From: Lysinibacillus sp. SGAir0095
GTDB taxonomy: Bacteria > Bacillota > Bacilli > Bacillales_A > Planococcaceae
DNA: 64,000 nt
Reading direction: 5' to 3'
Assembly (NCBI RefSeq): GCF_005491425.1
Contig: NZ_CP028083.1
Coordinates: forward strand, 1,388,001 to 1,452,000
Of this stretch, positions 34,583 through 43,196 are shown piece after piece (position 1 is the first letter of the stretch; every line of letters starts with the position of its first letter). The position numbers and the translations under genes were made by a program. The notes beneath the pieces were generated by a model, which was not told the DNA's origin, did no database searches, and saw nothing but the letters and a program-made list of their open reading frames with translations.

Positions 34583-34630
34583 ACTTATACTCTATTATAC
34601 AGACGGTCATATAAAAAATTATATTTTTTC

Positions 34631-34655
34631 AAACCGACTGAAAGGTAGCTTCGTC
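34631..34655 (+). promoter_or_regulatory. ECF sigma promoter (probable autoregulation)
   Basis: AAACC at 34631-34635 and CGTC at 34652-34655 with exactly 16 bases between them fit the ECF promoter pattern AAC-N16-CGTC of Bacillus ECF sigma factors. It lies 28 bases before the sigma gene start. Confidence 0.75.
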
Positions 34656-34682
34656 TAAGATATATGAGGGGGTGACAACTAG

Positions 34683-35234
34683 ATGAATGAACTAAACCAA
34701 TTGGCGGTGACAGATGAAATGATGCTGGATGAGCGTGAGCAGATCATTGATCAATTAATGCGTGAATACAGCGATGATATCCTGCATCTTGTATATACAT
34801 ATGTAAAAAACCGAACCATAGCAGAAGATTTAGCACAAGAGATATTTATAAAGTGTTATGAAAAATTAAATCAATTTAATCAGCAGTCAACAATAAAAAC
34901 TTGGGCTTATCGCATTGCGAGTAATCATTGCAAGGACTATTTAAGAAGCTGGCATTATCGAAAAATAACGCTTAGCAATAAAGTATTTGACCATATCCCG
35001 TCTAAGTCAAAACAGGTGGAAGAGGAGGTTATCAAGCATAGTGAAGAAAATAGCTTAACGAATGCCGTCATGAATTTGCCTCTAAAGTACAGAGAAGTCG
35101 TATTTCTACATTATTATGAAGAACTGTCTTTAAAAGAGATAAGCAAGATTACTTCAGTAAATATAAATACATTAAAAACGAGATTAAAGCGTGCGAAGGA
35201 ATTATTAAAAGACAAGATGATAGAGGAGGTTTAG
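34683..35234 (+). CDS. ECF-type RNA polymerase sigma factor
   Basis: A 183-residue sigma-70 family factor. Region 2 has VYTYVKNRTIAEDLAQEIFI with IKTWAYRIASNHCKDYLR; region 4 has LPLKYREVVFLHYYEELSLK and EISKITSVNINTLKTRLKRA. Its own upstream region has a good ECF promoter, so it is probably autoregulated. The ATG follows TGAGGGGGTGACAACTAG. It starts a three-gene operon with a PadR-like protein and an FtsW-like protein, spaced 3 bases and overlapping. No classic membrane anti-sigma is adjacent; the downstream regulator may play that role. Confidence 0.88.
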   Translation: MNELNQLAVTDEMMLDEREQIIDQLMREYSDDILHLVYTYVKNRTIAEDLAQEIFIKCYEKLNQFNQQSTIKTWAYRIASNHCKDYLRSWHYRKITLSNKVFDHIPSKSKQVEEEVIKHSEENSLTNAVMNLPLKYREVVFLHYYEELSLKEISKITSVNINTLKTRLKRAKELLKDKMIEEV

Positions 35235-35237
35235 GAG

Positions 35238-35660
35238 ATGAATGATCCATTTAAGAACCTGAAGAGTTCGATGGAAAAATCAATATTCAAGGATTTTTCT
35301 TTTTCTAATGAAAGAAAAAATGCCGTGCGTGAAGCCATTCGTACGAATCAGCAATCACAATTTCATACAGAAACCATTATAGCACTATTAGAATCTGTTC
35401 AGCATGAATCAAAGGATGGCTACAATATTTCCGTCCAACTTTTTCAAAAACACGAACGTGCTTTCCAAAAAAATGAAGGGCAGCTTTATACACTGCTACA
35501 TCTATTAGAAAATAAAGAAATGCTTACTTCAAATTGGATAAATGACAAGAAATATTATTCTTTAAACTCTAAAGGGAAAAAATACTTAGCTACTTATAAA
35601 CAAGAAACCACTAAACAAGGATTATCCCTTAATCCCTTCATAACGGAGGCATCTTTATGA
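35238..35660 (+). CDS. PadR-like helix-turn-helix protein
   Basis: A 140-residue protein. Residues 40-130 carry a PadR-like winged helix (TIIALLESVQHESKDGYNIS, EGQLYTLLHLLENKEMLTSN, KYYSLNSKGKKYLATY). The first 40 residues are extra. It begins 3 bases after the sigma gene and overlaps the FtsW-like gene by 4 bases, so the three are made together. It may repress or modulate the sigma factor or sense cell wall state. Confidence 0.78.
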   Translation: MNDPFKNLKSSMEKSIFKDFSFSNERKNAVREAIRTNQQSQFHTETIIALLESVQHESKDGYNISVQLFQKHERAFQKNEGQLYTLLHLLENKEMLTSNWINDKKYYSLNSKGKKYLATYKQETTKQGLSLNPFITEASL

Positions 35661-37009
35661 GTTCTCCCAAATTTGAAGAATTTTTAAGCAAAGTGACTTC
35701 CAAAGTCAAATCTAAAGAGGCACACAACAGGATAAAAAAAGAGCTTACTCATCACCTGCAAGAGTTAAGTCAATCTTACAAAAAAAGAGGATTTTCTGAA
35801 GAAGAGTCAGATGAAAAGGCCATTCAAGAAATGGGAAATCCATTTATTATTGGAGAGAAATTAAATCCTCTTCATAAGCCAAAAATGGATTGGATTCTAA
35901 TTGCTTTATTTGTTATTTTTGCTAGTATCAGTTTTCTCCCGTTAGTTGGTGGAATTCCTGGGATTTCATCATCTATCACCCATATTATGGGGAGACAAGG
36001 TATCTGGTACTCCTTAGCCGCTCTTGTAATTATTGGGGTTCTTTCCTTTAATTATCAAAAATCAAAGAATTGGTGGATGCACTTTTATGCTATCGGCTTG
36101 TTCATTCACGTATATCTCTATTTATTTGGATATACGGTCAACGGAGCAAAAAGATGGATTTCACTTCCAGGCCTAACGGTCGATGGCACGATATTGAGTT
36201 TATTTTTCTTTTTCCTGGCTTGGGCCGGTATTTTTAACAAAATAAATGAGTTTCGCAGTTGGAAAAAACAAGGATTTCTTCTTGTATTATTTTGGATGCC
36301 CATATTGCTCTACATGATAGTGCCAAACTTTATGGTTGGGGTCATTTACTTTTTCTGTTTACTAGGAATGTTTACAGTTGCACGTGTTCATAAGAAATTA
36401 GCTATCAACCTATTTGTATCAAATCTAGTGGCTGGTATCATCTTCATCATTATGATTATTACTACGACCTCACACCAAAGTTATTTGCTTACTAGATTAT
36501 CTACTTTTATAAACCCAAATGCCGATCCAAATGGAGCCGGATATATGTATATGGTCGTTAGGAATGTCCTTGCAGAAGCGGGATGGTTCGGTAACGGACT
36601 TAATAATGATTTGAAATTTCAATTGTTGCCAGAATCACATACAGATTTTGCTTTCCCCTTCCTCGTCTATTCTCTTGGTTGGACATTCGGAATCGGTCTT
36701 TGTTTGGTTCTGCTGATTTTTATTTTAAGAATCTCAAAAAATGCATTTAAAACAAAAGATCTTTATGGGAGATTAATCGTCATCGGTGGTGCTGTATTAT
36801 TTGCCGTTCCTACTACTTGGAATATATTGATGGCCTTTGGTATCGTGCCCATCATGGAAGTTTCCCTGCCGTTTATTAGTTATGGAGGAAGTGCAATCCT
36901 CTTTTACGCTGCTGTTTTAGGGTTCATTTTAAATGTTTATCGAAGAAAGGATATTGTAGAACCCACGATAGCAGATGATATAAAGATTTATAGTCAAAAA
37001 TCTGAATGA
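35657..37009 (+). CDS. FtsW/RodA/SpoVE-family protein with N-terminal permease-prefix domain
   Basis: A 450-residue protein. Residues 1-75 form a cytoplasmic helical domain (RIKKELTHHLQELSQSYKKR, FSEEESDEKAIQEMGNPFII) of the prefix type otherwise seen on ABC permeases. The remainder has about ten helices with SEDS family signatures: TVNGAKRWISLPGL, HTDFAFPFLVYSLGWTFGIG and the end FISYGGSAILFYAAVLGFIL. SEDS proteins are peptidoglycan glycosyltransferases. Being driven by an ECF sigma factor suggests a back-up polymerase for cell wall stress. GTG/ATG-type start overlaps the PadR-like gene (ATGA). Confidence 0.85.
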   Translation: MSSPKFEEFLSKVTSKVKSKEAHNRIKKELTHHLQELSQSYKKRGFSEEESDEKAIQEMGNPFIIGEKLNPLHKPKMDWILIALFVIFASISFLPLVGGIPGISSSITHIMGRQGIWYSLAALVIIGVLSFNYQKSKNWWMHFYAIGLFIHVYLYLFGYTVNGAKRWISLPGLTVDGTILSLFFFFLAWAGIFNKINEFRSWKKQGFLLVLFWMPILLYMIVPNFMVGVIYFFCLLGMFTVARVHKKLAINLFVSNLVAGIIFIIMIITTTSHQSYLLTRLSTFINPNADPNGAGYMYMVVRNVLAEAGWFGNGLNNDLKFQLLPESHTDFAFPFLVYSLGWTFGIGLCLVLLIFILRISKNAFKTKDLYGRLIVIGGAVLFAVPTTWNILMAFGIVPIMEVSLPFISYGGSAILFYAAVLGFILNVYRRKDIVEPTIADDIKIYSQKSE

Positions 37010-37015
37010 TGATAA

Positions 37016-37053
37016 AAAGGGCGACAGCTAAATAATAGTTGTCGCCTTTTTCT
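37016..37053 (+). terminator. Terminator of the sigma operon
   Basis: GGCGACA and TGTCGCC around a 13-base loop, preceded by AAAAA and followed by TTTTTCTT. Confidence 0.85.
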
Positions 37054-37111
37054 TACTCTCGAAGTACCGGTAATTTGATGAAATAATTGGTTTTATTATT
37101 CAGAACAAATT

Positions 37112-37182
37112 TAGTTATTCCATGAAATGGCGCGATTCTTGAATTAGAATTGTGCTTTTTCAGCAATAGTGCCAGCTTGTGG
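37112..37182 (+). repeat. Hairpin repeat copy cut by a group II intron
   Basis: TTATTCCATGAAATGGCGCGATTC-TTGAATTA-GAATTGTGC, spacer TTTTTCAGCAATAGTGCC and AGCTTGTGG. Intron sequence starts where GAATAAC would be expected; AGTAAC after the intron may be the displaced right end. Confidence 0.75.
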
Positions 37183-37869
37183 GTGCGACAAGTTCCTGAT
37201 TCAAATGAGATGTGGTTAATACAAAGCTCTTCTTTCCATTATTTCTCGCCTTTTAAAAGCAGAAATTATAGCTGAAGGTTTTCCAACAAAAGGAACGCCT
37301 CAAGGTGGAATATTATTGCCACTCCTATCGAACATTGTATTAAATGAACTCGATTGGTGGGTGAGTAATCAATGGGAAAACTATGAAACACAGAAAGTTT
37401 ACAAATGTAAAATGACTAAAAATCAAGCGTTAAAGAAGTCGTACTTGAAGCATTTCTATATCGTGAGGTATGCAGATGATTTCAAGATTCTTTGTCGTAC
37501 ACGTTCACAAGCAATGCGAATGTTCAATGCAGTTAAAGATTTCCTCTCCACACGATTAGAGCTAGAGATAAGCAATGAGAAATCGAAAGTTGTGAATCTA
37601 TAGAAAAATTATTCTTCTGAATTTCTAGGCTTTCGTATTAAAGCACATTCATCGACTAATCTAGCTTAAAGACCCCGAGAAAATAATGGTACTCATGAAA
37701 GTACTACAACTAGATATAAAGCAACTAAAGTATTTCCACATTACATCTTGTCCTTTCGTAAAAATAGAATGAATTGAAATAATTGTAACGCCGTATGCGG
37801 TGAAAGTCGCACGTACGGTATGAGGTGGGGGAAAGCTGGCGATAACGTCAAAGGCTTACCTATCACGAT
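37183..37869 (+). mobile_element. Group II intron relic
   Basis: Begins GTGCGAC, an intron 5-prime end. The domain V stem at 37789-37821 (GCCGTATGCGGTG and CGCACGTACGGT around AAAGT) is intact and the end runs CTTACCTATCACGAT. Domains I-III and most of the reverse transcriptase are missing, so the intron cannot move on its own. Exact ends are inferred. Confidence 0.75.
37229..37603 (+). pseudogene. Group II intron reverse transcriptase fragment
   Basis: Reads FPTKGTPQGGILLPLLSNIV then LNELDWWVSN and YADDFKILCRTRSQAMRMFN: the QGG and YADD polymerase motifs of LtrA-type reverse transcriptases. YADD is the catalytic box. Only palm residues remain of a protein usually over 400 residues; a stop at 37603 precedes the EKSKVVNL end. 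Non-functional. Confidence 0.8.
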
Positions 37870-38046
37870 AGTAACTCTTGAATTACTTAGTAGACTAAAT
37901 ACAGTGCAATCAGATTCTTTAAAAACCTAATTAATAAGCTTTACAAGGACACTATTCCGTATTACTATATACAGGTAGATAGTATTACTGAATAACTGTG
38001 ATACAGAGTACTGAAGAAAGATAAAGAATACAAATAGGTGATAAAT

Positions 38047-38391
38047 TTGGAAAATAATACAGAAATGCTCAAAGGAGTACTCGAGGGTTGTGTGCTTGAG
38101 ATTATTAGTCGAGGCGAAACATACGGCTATGAAATTACGCAGCAGCTGCGAGAACTTGGTTTTACTGATGTAGTTGAAGGCACAGTTTATACGATTACCA
38201 TGCGATTTGAAAAAAACAATCTTGTGGACATCGAGAAAAAGCGGTCCACAATGGGCCCCCCGAGAAAATTTTATACACTCAATGCAGTAGGTCAAAAGCA
38301 ACTTGAAATTTTTTGGGGGAAATGGGATTTCATCTCCAGTAAGATGAATGAACTCAAAACTAAAGAAATCAAAAGGGAGAGAATACAATGA
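38047..38391 (+). CDS. PadR family transcriptional regulator
   Basis: A 114-residue winged-helix repressor of the short PadR type: LKGVLEGCVLEIISRGETYG, YEITQQLRELGFTDVVEGTV, then KKRSTMGPPRKFYTLNAVGQ. The TTG at 38047 is preferred (AGGTGAT 6 bases upstream). It overlaps the next gene by 4 bases (ATGA) and heads an operon with two DUF1048 genes, a common pairing in Bacilli and lactic acid bacteria. Probably responds to a toxic compound; effector unknown. Confidence 0.88.
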   Translation: MENNTEMLKGVLEGCVLEIISRGETYGYEITQQLRELGFTDVVEGTVYTITMRFEKNNLVDIEKKRSTMGPPRKFYTLNAVGQKQLEIFWGKWDFISSKMNELKTKEIKRERIQ

Positions 38392-38741
38392 ACTTTTTTG
38401 AAAAAATAACCGGCAGCGATATGACTAAAGAAATGAAAAATTTTGAAGCAAGAGTAAAAATTTTGCCAGCTGAATACCAAACTGCTTGGGAAGAAATCAA
38501 AAGTAATCTCTGGGTTCACGGAGATTTTACGGGTCGAAATCTGATACCAATTCTTGAGTGTGCTCTTGAATTGCTTGAAGTTACATCAGCAGACGGCCAA
38601 AGCGTTGAAGATGTGCTAGGAGATGAAATCAAAGGATTCTGTGCAGCGCTTGTTGGGGACGAAGGCGCTAGTACTTTTAGAGATAAATGGCGTAATCAAC
38701 TCAACAAGAATATAGCAAGAAGGTTAGGAGGACTGAAATGA
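38388..38741 (+). CDS. DUF1048 protein
   Basis: A 117-residue helical protein: MTKEMKNFEARVKILPAEYQ, AWEEIKSNLWVHGDFTGRNL and VEDVLGDEIKGFCAALVGDE fit DUF1048. Family members are usually next to PadR regulators and have no assigned activity. It overlaps genes on both sides by 4 bases, so translation is coupled. Confidence 0.85.
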   Translation: MNFFEKITGSDMTKEMKNFEARVKILPAEYQTAWEEIKSNLWVHGDFTGRNLIPILECALELLEVTSADGQSVEDVLGDEIKGFCAALVGDEGASTFRDKWRNQLNKNIARRLGGLK

Positions 38742-39064
38742 ATATAAAAAAAATAATTGAAGAAAAAAAAGAATGGAGAGCTCATGTTTCGCGTGTCAAG
38801 GCTCTTCCACAAGATTACCAAATTGTCTATTTTGAGATGCAAAAATATCTTTTCAAAGTAGGTCCTGTTGATCTAAACAATGGGCTACTCTCAGAAATTA
38901 TCAGCTTCTTTGAAGAAGGTGTAGCTGCTGGCAAAGGTGTAATTGAAATCACTGGTTCAAACGTTGCTGCCTTTTGTGATAGTCTGATTGAAGATTCAAA
39001 AACTTACGCGGATCTCTATTTAGAATCCCTTAAACAAAAAGCAGATAAGGCTATGAAAAAATAG
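38738..39064 (+). CDS. DUF1048 protein
   Basis: A 108-residue second DUF1048 protein, about the same plan as the previous one (WRAHVSRVKALPQDYQIVYF, GVIEITGSNVAAFCDSLIED). Weak but clear similarity shows an old duplication. Last gene of the PadR operon. Confidence 0.85.
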   Translation: MNIKKIIEEKKEWRAHVSRVKALPQDYQIVYFEMQKYLFKVGPVDLNNGLLSEIISFFEEGVAAGKGVIEITGSNVAAFCDSLIEDSKTYADLYLESLKQKADKAMKK

Positions 39065-39136
39065 AAGAAACTATAAAATTTAAAACTAAAGCTATTTGCT
39101 GCACAGTACAAAGACACTATGCAATAGCAAATAATA

Positions 39137-39164
39137 TTCAGCGATCGGGCGCGTTTCCTTGAAT
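39137..39164 (+). repeat. Hairpin repeat, left half (interrupted by IS relic)
   Basis: ATTCAGCGATCGGGCGCGTTTCCTTGAAT, broken at the loop. The right half GACAGGGCCAGATTATGGAG is at 39772-39791. Confidence 0.75.
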
Positions 39165-39747
39165 TGAACTGCTCCCCAATTGTTAGACACATCTAACAAT
39201 TGGAGGGGCAGTTTTTTTATGGCGAAATATACATCTGAAGAAAAATTACAAGCAGCTCTACGCTACTTAAAAGGAAATGAAAGTTCAGTCGAAATTGCTG
39301 AGTCAATTGGGACTGACCACACAGCGTTTCTAAAATGGGCGAAATTATATAAACATCATGGTGTAGAAGCGTTTATTAAACGGTATACAAATTATTCTGC
39401 ACAGTTTAAACTAGACGTTACTTAATTACATGATTGAACAGGGTACGTCCTCTCGTGAAACAGCAGCTATCTTTAACATACCTACTCCCTCTACACTTGA
39501 TAGCTGAAAAAAACAATTTGAAACAAAGGATTTGATGCCCTTCAATCAAAGAAAAAGGGGCGTCCTTCCATGAAAAAAGAAATGAAAAAGCAGCCTAAAA
39601 AACCACCAGTAAACTAAAAAACTATATAAATTATTACAACACGAAACGAATGAAGGCAAAATTAAAAATGAGTCCAGTGCAATACCGAATTCATTTCACA
39701 CAAGAAGCCTAACGAATAACCGTGTCTAACTTTTAGGGGTCACTTCA
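39165..39747 (+). mobile_element. Internally deleted IS3-family element
   Basis: Ends TGAACTGCTCCCCAATTGTT and, inverted, TGAAGTGACCCCTAAAAGTT; both continue AGACAC. Contains an OrfA start and an OrfB tail (YINYYNTKRM.AKLKMSPVQY) joined by a deletion, so it cannot encode transposase. It differs from the IS at 59251 but has the same general design with a palindrome next to the left end. No target duplication could be read. Confidence 0.75.
39219..39712 (+). pseudogene. IS150-type transposase remnant
   Basis: Starts MAKYTSEEKLQAALRYLKGN, the N-terminal helix-turn-helix of OrfA (VEIAESIGTDHTAFLKWAKL). A stop at 39425 and further stops near 39508 and 39617 follow; the C-terminal residues of OrfB end at about 39712. 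The DDE catalytic core is gone. Confidence 0.75.
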
Positions 39748-39831
39748 TTTCTCTGACTGACCTTATAATATGACAGGGCCAGATTATGGAGCAAAGCTTG
39801 GTTATATTAGTAAGAAAAAGTTGTGAATCAG

Positions 39832-39868
39832 AGGACAATTTCTAAATTAATGAAATTGTCCTTTTTTG
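39832..39868. terminator. Terminator
   Basis: GGACAATTTC and GAAATTGTCC around CTAAATTAAT... then TTTTTT; placed before the convergent TetR gene. Confidence 0.75.
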
Positions 39869-39876
39869 TAAATTAT

Positions 39877-40497
39877 TTACTTTTTTAAACCAGCAGCATA
39901 TGCAAGTCCTTTTATTGTCATGGTCGAAAGAATATTTGCCATTTCAAGAGGGGATTCCTGTCTGCCACTTTCTAACCATTTCTGAATCACTCCGATATGT
40001 GCAGATGCAATATAGGATGCTAAGTACTGGCCAGGAACAAGCAAATTTTCTTCCCTAATAAATGAATTCGGACCATCCGAAAAAATGGTTTTCCACAAAA
40101 ATTCCTTAAGTCTTGATTGAAAAGTTAAATTTCCTTTTGGACCTAACATTGCTTTCATAAATTCACTATTTTGATTGATGTACTCAAGTGTTGCAATGGC
40201 GATAGGGTTTGGTGCAAGAGTTGGTGTATCAGATTCAAGTACCTCAATAAGCCCTGGGAAGTTCTGATTAGCTATTCTGGTCATTTCATGCATAATCTCT
40301 TCCTCACATTTTGTCATTAAATCAAATTTATCTTGATAATGTGCATAAAATGTACCTCTATTTATTTTAGCTCTTGTTGTTATATCTTTAACTGTAATCG
40401 CTTCAAATCCTTTTTCCTCTATTAAGGCCACCAAGGCATCTCGAATGGATTCTTTTGTACGAATTACACGCAGATCTGCACTATTATTTTCTTGCAA
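39877..40497 (-). CDS. TetR/AcrR family regulator
   Basis: A 206-residue regulator. N-terminal DNA-binding domain: TKESIRDALVALIEEKGFEA, ITVKDITTRAKINRGTFYAH with YQDKFDL. The C-terminal part resembles TetR_C_7-type domains. TTG at 40497 is preferred because AGGAGG is 8 bases upstream. It is divergent from the YhgE-like gene with an operator between them, so it is likely its repressor. Confidence 0.87.
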   Translation of the reverse strand: MQENNSADLRVIRTKESIRDALVALIEEKGFEAITVKDITTRAKINRGTFYAHYQDKFDLMTKCEEEIMHEMTRIANQNFPGLIEVLESDTPTLAPNPIAIATLEYINQNSEFMKAMLGPKGNLTFQSRLKEFLWKTIFSDGPNSFIREENLLVPGQYLASYIASAHIGVIQKWLESGRQESPLEMANILSTMTIKGLAYAAGLKK

Positions 40498-40614
40498 ATT
40501 AATACCTCCTAAAATTATATCCGACACATATATGATAAGTGTTCCTTAGACGACATATTTTTTATTTTTGATTATTGAAAGAAACCTGATAATCCAATTA
40601 TAATTTGAATACAA

Positions 40615-40643
40615 CAATAAAACAACACGTTGTTGGTTTTGTA
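40615..40643. promoter_or_regulatory. TetR operator candidate
   Basis: AAAACAACA-CGT-TGTTGGTTTT: 5-bp perfect arms extended to nearly 9 bp with one mismatch per side, 24-44 bp before the YhgE-like gene. Confidence 0.6.
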
Positions 40644-40666
40644 TAAGTAAAAGGAGGAATAAAAAA

Positions 40667-41866
40667 ATGTTTAAAAATAAATTAGTATTAGCTTTGCCAC
40701 TTATTGCATTGGCAATTATATTTCTATTTTCGATGACATTATTTCCATCGATTCAGCCACAACCGAAGAATTTACCTATTGCAATTGTGAATGAAGATGA
40801 AGGGGTGCAAATTCTCAATCAACCATTAATGAATATGGGGCAATCTATTGTTGAAATGATACAAGAGTCTTCAGCAGCAACAGATGATGAAGATCCTATG
40901 GTGAAATGGGTAGAAGTAAAGAGTAATGAGGAAGTACAAAAAGGGTTAGACGATCAAAAGTATTACGCTGCTTTGGTCATTCCAAAAGATTTTAGTGCAA
41001 AGCAAGCATCATTGCAGACGCCAGAACCTTCATCACCTAAAGTACAAATATATATTAATCAAGGAATGAATATGCCAGCTTCAACTGTAGCGGGACAAAT
41101 CTTGAATGGCGTAGTTGAAAACATGAACAACATGGTCCGTCAACAATTAATCGATGGATTTGAAAAACAAGGAGCAACTTTGACAACGAAACAGGCAGAA
41201 ATCCTTGTAGCTCCAATTGTAAAGAATGTCACAAATGTAAATGAAGTCGGTAATAATACGGCTAACGGAAACGCTCCTATGACTCTGTTCCAGCCATTAT
41301 GGATGGGAAGTTTAGCTACTGCAGCGATTCTCTTTTTTACCGTTAATAAAATGACACTGGCTACAAGAAAAGAAAGACTTTGGACAAAAATAGGTCAAAT
41401 TTTAATGGCTACTTTGGTGGCATTAGTTATCGGATTCGGCTTTACCTGGATTGCTGGGCAAATAGTGGGTTTGAATATTCCAGTTTTCATGGATACAGCA
41501 TTATTCTTGGCGGTTTCATCAATTAGCTTTATTTTAATGATTTTAGCTGTATTTTCGTTAATAGGGTTTAGAGGAATGCCAATCTTTGTCTTAATATTAT
41601 TCTTCGGCGCACCTTTGCTTGCATTAGCACCTGAAATGATGCCTGCATTCTACCAAGATTGGGTATATCCTTGGCTGCCAATGCGATTTATGATTGAAGG
41701 TTTAAGAAAACTTTTCTTCTTCAATGCTGAATTATCATGGGATATGATTTCTATCCAAGTTACAATTGCTATAACAAGCATGCTCGTTATATTGGCTAGT
41801 ATTTTCAAAAAGAAAAAAGAAACTGAAGTTGAAACAAAAGTAGAGACTGATGCTCAAGAGGTATAG
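40667..41866 (+). CDS. YhgE/Pip-like ABC-2 type membrane protein
   Basis: A 399-residue protein. One N-terminal helix (7-27) is followed by a 190-residue extracellular domain with IAIVNEDEGVQI and YYAALVIPKDFSAK, then five to six helices from about residue 210 (LWMGSLATAAILFFTVNKMT to SMLVILASIF) and an acidic tail. This is the YhgE/Pip or DUF3533 arrangement, related to ABC-2 exporters and phage infection proteins; substrate unknown. RBS AAAGGAGG. The divergent TetR gene probably controls it in response to a compound. Confidence 0.82.
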   Translation: MFKNKLVLALPLIALAIIFLFSMTLFPSIQPQPKNLPIAIVNEDEGVQILNQPLMNMGQSIVEMIQESSAATDDEDPMVKWVEVKSNEEVQKGLDDQKYYAALVIPKDFSAKQASLQTPEPSSPKVQIYINQGMNMPASTVAGQILNGVVENMNNMVRQQLIDGFEKQGATLTTKQAEILVAPIVKNVTNVNEVGNNTANGNAPMTLFQPLWMGSLATAAILFFTVNKMTLATRKERLWTKIGQILMATLVALVIGFGFTWIAGQIVGLNIPVFMDTALFLAVSSISFILMILAVFSLIGFRGMPIFVLILFFGAPLLALAPEMMPAFYQDWVYPWLPMRFMIEGLRKLFFFNAELSWDMISIQVTIAITSMLVILASIFKKKKETEVETKVETDAQEV

Positions 41867-41968
41867 AAACAAAAAATCAAATTTATTTCTTTCTTTAGAA
41901 TCTTGGAATAGTAAGTTGAAAGGGAAAATCACGGTTGATAGTTGATTCAGAATCCATATCTTATTTAT

Positions 41969-41999
41969 AAGAGAGTTGCCTTTGGTAGCTCTCTTTTTT
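41969..41999 (+). terminator. Terminator
   Basis: AGAGAGTTGCC and GGTAGCTCTCT (with a G-T pair) followed by TTTTTT. Confidence 0.75.
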
Positions 42000-42071
42000 G
42001 CATAGTGGAAATGATTAAAAAGACCTGAAAAATTGAAAAATCACAAGAATCTTGAAGTAAAAAATTAAAAA

Positions 42072-42110
42072 ATAAAAAGCAGATGGATAAATTCCACTGC
42101 TTTTTACTGA
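42072..42110. terminator. Bidirectional terminator
   Basis: AAAAAGCAG and CTGCTTTTT with inner ATGGA/TCCA pairing; serves the histidine kinase gene on the minus strand. Confidence 0.7.
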
Positions 42111-42137
42111 ATAAGGTTTACTAAATTCACTCGGAGG

Positions 42138-43196
42138 TTAGGTTAATGTCGGTAATACTACGGTAAATATACTACCTTTATCTATCTTACTCTGTACGAT
42201 TATCTCACCTTCGCAAAGTTTTACAATACGTTTTACAAGTGGAAGTCCTAGTCCATTTCCTGCTTCCGAATGTGAAGAGTCTCCCTGATAAAATTTATCG
42301 AAAATACGATATGTCGTCGTTTCATCCATTCCAGGGCCATCATCTTGTATAACAAAACGAATTTCGTTCTTTTCATTTACTAGACTAATATGAATTAAGC
42401 CACCTTGATAGGAAAATTTAATTGCATTATCCAAAAGATTAAGCCAAATTTGCTGTGTCAAATCCTCATTTCCACAATAAATTACTTTATCTAATTCTAC
42501 ATTTACAGTAATTTCCTTTGCAGACCATCTAGGTTCCATTAAAACGATTGCCTTTCTAAGCTGTTCATCCAGCCTAAACGGAGTTTTATCCACAATAATT
42601 TCAAGGTTTTCGTATTTTGATAACATGAGTACATTGGTAGAAAGCGTAGATAAACGCTCTGATTCGGTTATGATAATGTCAAGAAATTCCAGACGTTCTT
42701 CTTCTGAAAGGTTATTTTCCTTGAGAAGTTTTGCAAACCCTCGTACAGATACAATAGGTGTTTTAAATTCATGAGAAAAGTTGTTGATAAAATCACTTCT
42801 CAGTGTTTCAATAGTTGAAAGTTCTTGAGTCATTTTATTAAAGCTTTGAGAGAGCTCTTCTAATTCTCCGATGCCTTTCAAATCTACCTTGACGTTAAAG
42901 TCACCGTTTGCAACCTTATGTGTAGCATCTATTACCTTGTGAATAGGAGTAAGCGCTTTTTTACTAAAAAAGGCTGTAAAAGCTGTTCCAAGCAAAATGC
43001 AGAGTCCAAAAAGAACAAATAACAAGAGTAGTGGGTAATTTTTGTTTCCACTAGGACTAGGAAGAGAAAGAACACCCATGTACTCTAATAATACAACACT
43101 ACTACCGATAAGTAGAAATGTCACCACCATAACAACAAATACAAATATGACCAGCGTTATGGCAAGGCTTACTCTCTTCTTAAGAAATTCTTTCAC
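42138..43196 (-). CDS. Sensor histidine kinase with HAMP domain
   Basis: A 352-residue membrane kinase. Two helices at about 11-36 and 52-75 enclose only a short outside loop, so it may sense within the membrane. A HAMP region (ALTPIHKVIDATHKVANGDF) leads to the H-box SHEFKTPIVSVRGFAKLL, whose His is autophosphorylated, then N-box NLLDNAIKFS, G1 DDGPGMDE and G2 GNGLGLPLVKRI. All catalytic motifs are intact. It overlaps the response regulator stop by 4 bases. This intramembrane-sensing type is common near antimicrobial response genes, but no transporter is adjacent. Confidence 0.92.
   Translation of the reverse strand: MKEFLKKRVSLAITLVIFVFVVMVVTFLLIGSSVVLLEYMGVLSLPSPSGNKNYPLLLLFVLFGLCILLGTAFTAFFSKKALTPIHKVIDATHKVANGDFNVKVDLKGIGELEELSQSFNKMTQELSTIETLRSDFINNFSHEFKTPIVSVRGFAKLLKENNLSEEERLEFLDIIITESERLSTLSTNVLMLSKYENLEIIVDKTPFRLDEQLRKAIVLMEPRWSAKEITVNVELDKVIYCGNEDLTQQIWLNLLDNAIKFSYQGGLIHISLVNEKNEIRFVIQDDGPGMDETTTYRIFDKFYQGDSSHSEAGNGLGLPLVKRIVKLCEGEIIVQSKIDKGSIFTVVLPTLT

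Noticed and set aside
34410-34610. Minus-strand 66-codon frame before the sigma operon
   Set aside because: It runs through a terminator hairpin and has no RBS or family resemblance.
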